Shown here one piece after another: positions 60,323 through 64,000 of a stretch of 64,000 bases of DNA. The translations under genes and the position numbers were made by a program. Origin of the DNA: Microbaculum sp051390635 (GTDB lineage Bacteria > Pseudomonadota > Alphaproteobacteria > Rhizobiales > Tepidamorphaceae); NCBI RefSeq assembly GCF_051390635.1, contig NZ_JBPODT010000004.1, positions 372,001-436,000 on the forward strand, written 5' to 3'. Every line of letters begins with the position of its first letter. Position 1 is the stretch's first letter. The notes beneath the pieces are model-generated. The model was given only the letters and a program-made list of their open reading frames with translations. It did no database searches and had not been told where the DNA came from.

Positions 60323-61582
60323 ATGCGCGGCGAATCGACGCTCCCGGAACGCCCTCGTGTGCCCCGTCCATCCGAACCGGCGGCCGCGCTCCCGTCTGTG
60401 CTCCCGTCTGCGCTCTCGTCTGCGCTCCTGTTCGCGACCCTGCTCACTGCCCTGCTCACTGCCCTGCTCGGCGCGGCCGGCGCGCCGGCGGCCGCACAGA
60501 CCCTCAAGGCCGTGCCGGTCGGGACCTTCGAGGACCCGGTCCATGTCGCCGTCACGCCGGACTACCGGAAGCTCGTTTTCGTCGTCGAGCGGGCCGGACG
60601 GATACGGATTCTGCGCAACGGGAAGACGCTGGCCAGGCCCTTCCTCGACATCCGCAAGCGCGTGTACGGGCCGCCCGATTCGGGCGCCGGCGGCGAACAG
60701 GGCCTGCTGTCGGTGGCGTTTCCCGCGTCCTACCGCAAATCCAGGCGCTTCTACGTCGCCTACACCAACAGGAAGGGAGACCTCGTGGTCGCGGAGTTCC
60801 GGCGCGCGAGGAAGCGGGCGCTCCGGGCGCTGCCCAGGACGCGCCGGGTGGTGCTGCGGGTGCCGCATCGCGACGCGCGCAACCACAATGGCGGCCAGCT
60901 TCAGTTCGGCCCCGACGGTCTTCTGTACATCGCGACCGGGGATGGCGGCGGCAGCGGAGACGGATTCGACAACGCCCGCAAGCTCGACCGGCTGCTCGGC
61001 AAGATCCTGCGCATCAACCCCCGGCAGAAGCGGAAGCGCGCCTACCGGATCCCGAAGTCGAACCCCTTCGTCGGCAAGCCGGGCCGGGACGAAATCTTCG
61101 CCTACGGGCTTCGCAATCCGTGGCGGTTCGCCTTCGACGGCAACCGGCTGCTGATCGGCGATGTCGGCCAGGGCGCGTGGGAGGAGGTGAACATCCTCAC
61201 GCTCGCAGAGGCCAGCGGGGCGAATTTCGGCTGGCCCCAATACGAGGGCAACGCGGTTTACGACGACAACCGCCCCGGACCCGATGCGCCGACCTTCCCG
61301 GTCTTCGTCTACGACCATTCCGGCGGGCGCTGCTCGATCACCGGCGGCCATATCGTGCGCGATCCGGCGATCCCGGCGATGACCGGGCGCTATGTCTACG
61401 GCGATTTCTGCTCCGGCGAGGTGCGCAGCATCGCCGCCGACGGCACCGACGACCAGCCGGCCGGGATCGGCTTTCCCGGCCTCAGCAGCTTCGGGCTCGG
61501 CGTCGACGGCCAGATTTACGCCGCGCAACTGGGCGGCACCGTTTCCCGGATCGAGGCGGCCACCGCGTCCGACCCGCGCTGA
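60323..61582 (+). CDS. PQQ-dependent sugar dehydrogenase family (aldose sugar dehydrogenase), secreted
   Basis: A 419-residue periplasmic six-bladed beta-propeller of the GSDH family. The signal peptide (about residues 1-58) has a repetitive hydrophobic core. Family motifs follow: RDARNHNGGQLQFGPDGLLY with the expected catalytic His, ATGDGG, DRLLGKILRINP, FAYGLRNPWRFAFD with Arg, IGDVGQGAWEEVN and NFGWPQYEGN. Relatives oxidise aldoses with pyrroloquinoline quinone, although many Hyphomicrobiales members are unproven. GAGGAGG precedes the ATG by 9 bp. It is followed after 203 bp by a second secreted propeller. Confidence 0.88.
   Translation: MRGESTLPERPRVPRPSEPAAALPSVLPSALSSALLFATLLTALLTALLGAAGAPAAAQTLKAVPVGTFEDPVHVAVTPDYRKLVFVVERAGRIRILRNGKTLARPFLDIRKRVYGPPDSGAGGEQGLLSVAFPASYRKSRRFYVAYTNRKGDLVVAEFRRARKRALRALPRTRRVVLRVPHRDARNHNGGQLQFGPDGLLYIATGDGGGSGDGFDNARKLDRLLGKILRINPRQKRKRAYRIPKSNPFVGKPGRDEIFAYGLRNPWRFAFDGNRLLIGDVGQGAWEEVNILTLAEASGANFGWPQYEGNAVYDDNRPGPDAPTFPVFVYDHSGGRCSITGGHIVRDPAIPAMTGRYVYGDFCSGEVRSIAADGTDDQPAGIGFPGLSSFGLGVDGQIYAAQLGGTVSRIEAATASDPR
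60388..60471. repeat. 12-bp tandem repeats encoding the signal peptide core
   Basis: Four degenerate copies of GCTCCCGTCTGC run from 60388 to 60435, and 2.6 copies of CTGCTCACTGCC from 60440 to 60471. All are in frame, so the hydrophobic core is built from 4-residue units (LPSV, LPSA, LSSA, LLFA; TALL, TALL). Copy-number slippage could change core length. Confidence 0.8.
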
Positions 61583-61597
61583 TCGAGTGAAGCCGGG

Positions 61598-61639
61598 CGA
61601 TTGGCGCTGATCGATTGGCGCTGGGGAACCGCCGGTTCC
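61598..61639 (+). repeat. Direct repeat and hairpin after the sugar dehydrogenase gene
   Basis: CGATTGGCGCTG occurs at 61598-61609 and 61612-61623 (14 bp apart), followed by a GGAACC-GCC-GGTTCC hairpin (61625-61639) and a loose T-rich stretch at about 61652-61657. The hairpin could end transcription weakly. The repeated element has no known role. Confidence 0.4.
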
Positions 61640-61743
61640 GGTCGGTCCGTATTTTCTATCTATCGTGTAGACTGTTCGTAAACACATCTTCTGTACTGAC
61701 GCTGCGTCAGATCGGCATCGATTCCGTATGTCTTGCGTATTGC

Positions 61744-61766
61744 CGTTTTGGCATTTCGACAAAACG
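61744..61766. promoter_or_regulatory. Inverted repeat CGTTTTG-N9-CAAAACG before the NHL-repeat gene
   Basis: Perfect 7-bp arms at 61744-61750 and 61760-61766, ending 19 bp before the ATG at 61786. It could be an operator or a 5' UTR hairpin that affects translation. No matching regulator is known. Confidence 0.4.
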
Positions 61767-61785
61767 ACACGCGCGGACAGTATCG

Positions 61786-63759
61786 ATGACCTTCATGACT
61801 TGCCGACGCCTCCCCATAAGACTGCTGTTTTCGACATTCGTCTTCGGCCTCGCCGGCGCATTCTCGGCCGGGCCGGCCGATGCGGCCGAACTGAACGGAA
61901 CGGTCCGGACCGGCAACCTGCCGGTATCCTATGCAAAGGTATTCCTCTACCAGGCGGGAACCACGGCCGGCGGCGGGGCAATCCTGCTCGGCACCGGCAA
62001 AAGCGATTCGCAGGGCGGATTCCGGGTCGCCTATGCGGAACCGTCGGATGCGAACGCGGTGCTCTACGTCGTCACCAAGGGCGGCACCGTCGACATCTTC
62101 GGGCTGAAGCCCCGGCAGCGCCGGCTCCGGTTCGCGACCGTGCTGGGCCCGGGCTCGCCACCGTCCCAGATCACCATCAACGAGCGGACGACCGTGGCGA
62201 CGGCCTATGCCTTCGCGCAGTTCATCGACGGGGTGCAGATCTCCGGCGTCCATCCCGGCCCGAAGAACGCCGCGCTGACCCTGCGCAACCTCGTCAACAG
62301 GCGGACCGGCGCGGTCGGCCACGTTCTTGCGACGAAGCCCAACGGCGGCAAGACACAGACGATGCGCGAGTTCAATTCGCTCGCCAACATGCTCGCCACC
62401 TGCGCGCGCGGCCTCGCGGACGGGGGCTGCAAATCACTCTTCAACCTGGCCAAGCCGCCCGGCGGCAAGCGGGCGAAGAACACCCTGCAGGCGGCCGTCA
62501 ACATCGCCCACTACCCGGGCCGGAAGGCGAAGAAGCTGTTCCGGCTCTCGCAGCGCGTCGCCGTCTATGGACCGGCCCTAACGAGCCCGATCGCCACCTG
62601 GACGCTGACCCTGCTCTACGACGGCGGCGGCGGACAGCTGGACGGGCCGGGCAACATGGTCTTCGACAAGGAGGGCAACGTCTGGATCGGCAACAACTAC
62701 CAGTACCAGCGACGCGCCAAGACGCCCGCCTGCGGCGACACCCACCTGATCCGGCTGACGCCGGACGGCAGGAACTATCCCGGCGCGCCCTATACCGGCG
62801 GCGGCATCTACGGCGTCGGCTTCGGCATCGCGATGGATCCCGACGAAAACATCTGGCTGGGCAATTTCGGCTTCTCGGGCAGGGGCTGCGACCAGCCGCT
62901 GGGCGACGACCAGACCGTCTCCCTGTTCAATTCCGACGGCGTGGCGCAGGCGGGCAGCCCCTACGCCGACGGCGGCGTCAACCGGGTGCAGGGCCTCGCC
63001 ACCGACGTCGACCGCACGGTCTGGTTCGCCAATTGCGGCGGCGACAGCGTCGCCGTCTATCCCCTCGGCGATCCTACGGCGGCCGTCAACCACGCGCCGT
63101 GGGGCCTGGAGAAACCGTTTGGCGCGGCGGTCGACAGCCAGCACCACGCCTGGTTCACCGCCAACAACACCAACCGCGTGTTCAAGCTCGACCGCCTCGG
63201 CAACGTCCTCGTCCGCACCGAGCGCGGCGAAAACGGGATCAAGCGGCCGATGGGCATCGCCGTCGACAGCCTGGACAACGCCTGGGTGTCGAATTCCGGC
63301 GCCATCGCGGCGCCCTGCTATTTCGGCAAGACACTCAACATCCCGGACAAGGCGGATGCGTCGGTCTCGATGGTCACGCCGGACGGCACCGTCAGCAAGG
63401 CCTACACCAATGGCGGCGTCTTCCTGCCCTGGGGCATCGCCGTCGACGGCGACGACAACGTCTGGGTGGCGAATTTCGGCGGCTTCCGGGTCGGGCACCT
63501 CTGCGGCGCGCGCCCCGAGAACTGCCCGCCGGGCGTGAAGACGGGAGAGTCGATCGCGCCGAAGAAGACGGGCTACGCGTTCGACGGCCTGGTGCGGGTC
63601 ACCGCCGTGCAGATCGACGCGTCGGGCAACGTGTGGCTGACCAACAACTGGCTGACCGTTCCCTATCAGACCAATCCCGGCGGCAAGACCATGGCGGTGA
63701 TGATCGGGATGGCCGCGCCGGTGAAGACGCCGCAGGTCGGCCCGCCACAGAAGCCGTAG
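61786..63759 (+). CDS. Secreted seven-repeat beta-propeller protein (NHL/Vgb-like) with N-terminal carboxypeptidase-regulatory-like domain
   Basis: A 657-residue protein of unknown function. Residues 1-33 are a signal peptide (IRLLFSTFVFGLAGAFSAG, cleavage near ADA-AE). Residues 35-100 (LNGTVRTGNLPVSYAKVFLYQ) look like a carboxypeptidase-regulatory (CNA-B/transthyretin-like) domain; residues 100-275 are helical and unrecognised. From about 290 to 625 there are seven NHL-like repeats, each with a core G(I/V)A-D-DNVW-(A/S)N, for example GFGIAMDPDENIWLGN and PWGIAVDGDDNVWVAN. That count suggests a seven-bladed propeller like virginiamycin B lyase; the Vgb catalytic His is not identified. Four or more cysteines (in PACGDTH, GRGCDQ, APCYFG, LCGARPENC) may form disulfides. 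The start at 61786 is chosen because it gives a normal signal peptide. Confidence 0.75.
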   Translation: MTFMTCRRLPIRLLFSTFVFGLAGAFSAGPADAAELNGTVRTGNLPVSYAKVFLYQAGTTAGGGAILLGTGKSDSQGGFRVAYAEPSDANAVLYVVTKGGTVDIFGLKPRQRRLRFATVLGPGSPPSQITINERTTVATAYAFAQFIDGVQISGVHPGPKNAALTLRNLVNRRTGAVGHVLATKPNGGKTQTMREFNSLANMLATCARGLADGGCKSLFNLAKPPGGKRAKNTLQAAVNIAHYPGRKAKKLFRLSQRVAVYGPALTSPIATWTLTLLYDGGGGQLDGPGNMVFDKEGNVWIGNNYQYQRRAKTPACGDTHLIRLTPDGRNYPGAPYTGGGIYGVGFGIAMDPDENIWLGNFGFSGRGCDQPLGDDQTVSLFNSDGVAQAGSPYADGGVNRVQGLATDVDRTVWFANCGGDSVAVYPLGDPTAAVNHAPWGLEKPFGAAVDSQHHAWFTANNTNRVFKLDRLGNVLVRTERGENGIKRPMGIAVDSLDNAWVSNSGAIAAPCYFGKTLNIPDKADASVSMVTPDGTVSKAYTNGGVFLPWGIAVDGDDNVWVANFGGFRVGHLCGARPENCPPGVKTGESIAPKKTGYAFDGLVRVTAVQIDASGNVWLTNNWLTVPYQTNPGGKTMAVMIGMAAPVKTPQVGPPQKP

Positions 63760-63785
63760 GGCCTCCGGACCGTCCGACACCAAAA

Positions 63786-63814
63786 AACGCCGGGTCTCAA
63801 CGAGGCCCGGCGTT
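63786..63814. terminator. Bidirectional terminator between the propeller gene and trpS
   Basis: AACGCCGGGTCT (63786-63797) and AGGCCCGGCGTT (63803-63814) form a 12-bp stem with one G-U pair. It is flanked by A6 on the left (63782-63787) and by a T-rich CGTTTTCCTTT on the right, so it can terminate convergent transcription from both sides. Confidence 0.85.
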
Positions 63815-63834
63815 TTCCTTTCCTTCGATACCCG

Positions 63835-64000
63835 TCAGCGCAGGAAGCCGACGATGTCCTTGACCGCGTGCATCACCGGCGCGGCGATGTCGCGGGCCTG
63901 ATCGGCGCCGCGCTTCAGGACCCCGTCGATATAGCCGGGATCGGCGGTCAGCCGGCGCATCTCAGCCGCGATCGGCGCGAGCTTGGCGACCGACAGATCG
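63835..64000 (-). CDS. trpS: Tryptophanyl-tRNA synthetase, C-terminal fragment
   Basis: The last 54 codons of a gene running off the window edge: DLSVAKLAPIAAEMRRLTADPGYIDGVLKRGADQARDIAAPVM, ending HAVKDIVGFLR. This matches the C-terminal helical end of bacterial TrpS (typically ARAIAEPVLAEVKDIVGFLRP). The stop is TGA at 63835-63837. The enzyme charges tRNA-Trp. It converges with the propeller gene and shares a bidirectional terminator with it. The identification rests on this short end, but the C-terminus is distinctive. Confidence 0.8.
   Translation of the reverse strand, partial: DLSVAKLAPIAAEMRRLTADPGYIDGVLKRGADQARDIAAPVMHAVKDIVGFLR

Noticed and set aside
61625..61651. Second EcfG-like promoter (GGAAC followed by CGTA)
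   Set aside because: The spacer to CGTA is 18 bp and the -10 mismatches; the GGAAC is also part of a hairpin stem.
61615..61785. 57-residue extension of the propeller protein
   Set aside because: It would hide the signal peptide and cross direct repeats and a hairpin; the ATG at 61786 begins a proper Sec signal.

Overview
The window is GC-rich chromosomal DNA of an alphaproteobacterium, almost certainly of the order Hyphomicrobiales (Rhizobiales). The evidence is gene content and order: the dnaA-dnaN-recF-gyrB block, a rpsT-echA-mutM / ubiE-ubiB-coaBC-dut block, an irr / fabA-fabB-fabI block, a rimP-nusA-ylxR-infB-rbfA-truB-rpsO-pnp block, and a long run from tsaB/rimI/fur/plsC/miaB/phoH/ybeY/corC/lnt to a PraR-like regulator, metK and trmB. 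An Irr regulator, a general-stress (EcfG-type) promoter motif and CatIJ-type CoA transferase genes fit the same group. Genus cannot be decided from the sequence alone.

Layout. 1-761: 3' end of a class A penicillin-binding protein. 771-9964: accessory catabolism. A fumarylacetoacetase-like hydrolase and an MFS exporter face a DapA-like aldolase and a beta-keto acid cleavage enzyme; then a two-gene stress membrane operon under a textbook EcfG promoter; then an IclR regulator divergent from catI-catJ-pcaH-pcaG (protocatechuate cleavage and 3-oxoadipate activation). 9968-19132 (minus strand): lrgAB, gyrB, a LysE-type exporter, recF, dnaN, dnaA and a rhodanese, followed by a 738-bp gene-free interval up to rpsT. 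19871-29045: translation, repair, ubiquinone, CoA, dUTP and cysteine genes, a DUF2259 secreted protein and moeB. 29084-33447: small accessory genes (glycine-zipper lipoprotein, TM2 protein, divergent TetR/GST pair, VOC protein, 2-hydroxyacid dehydrogenase, SH3 protein). 33467-36846: irr and the fabA-fabB-fabI operon. 36883-37911: a membrane diguanylate cyclase. 38105-47789 (minus): the transcription/translation operon rimP to pnp, with a recognisable promoter, leader hairpin, intercistronic hairpin and terminator. 47969-60188 (minus): trmB, metK, PraR-like regulator, lnt, corC, ybeY, phoH, miaB, plsC, fur/mur, rimI, tsaB, nfuA and a universal stress protein. 60323-63759 (plus): two secreted beta-propeller proteins inserted ahead of the 3' end of trpS (63835-64000).

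Most of the window is conserved housekeeping, and I found no CRISPR array, transposon, prophage, tRNA, rRNA or defence island. I do not see a clear new multi-gene system. The observations most worth following are regulatory: an EcfG promoter in front of a DUF883/holin-X pair, an Irr-box-like palindrome in front of nfuA with irr itself in the window, PcaR-like repeats in front of catI, several perfect palindromes at divergent promoters, and a consensus DnaA box built into the pnp terminator loop. On the gene side, the inserted pair of secreted propeller proteins and the loss of the usual cysteine in CoaBC are the best leads.
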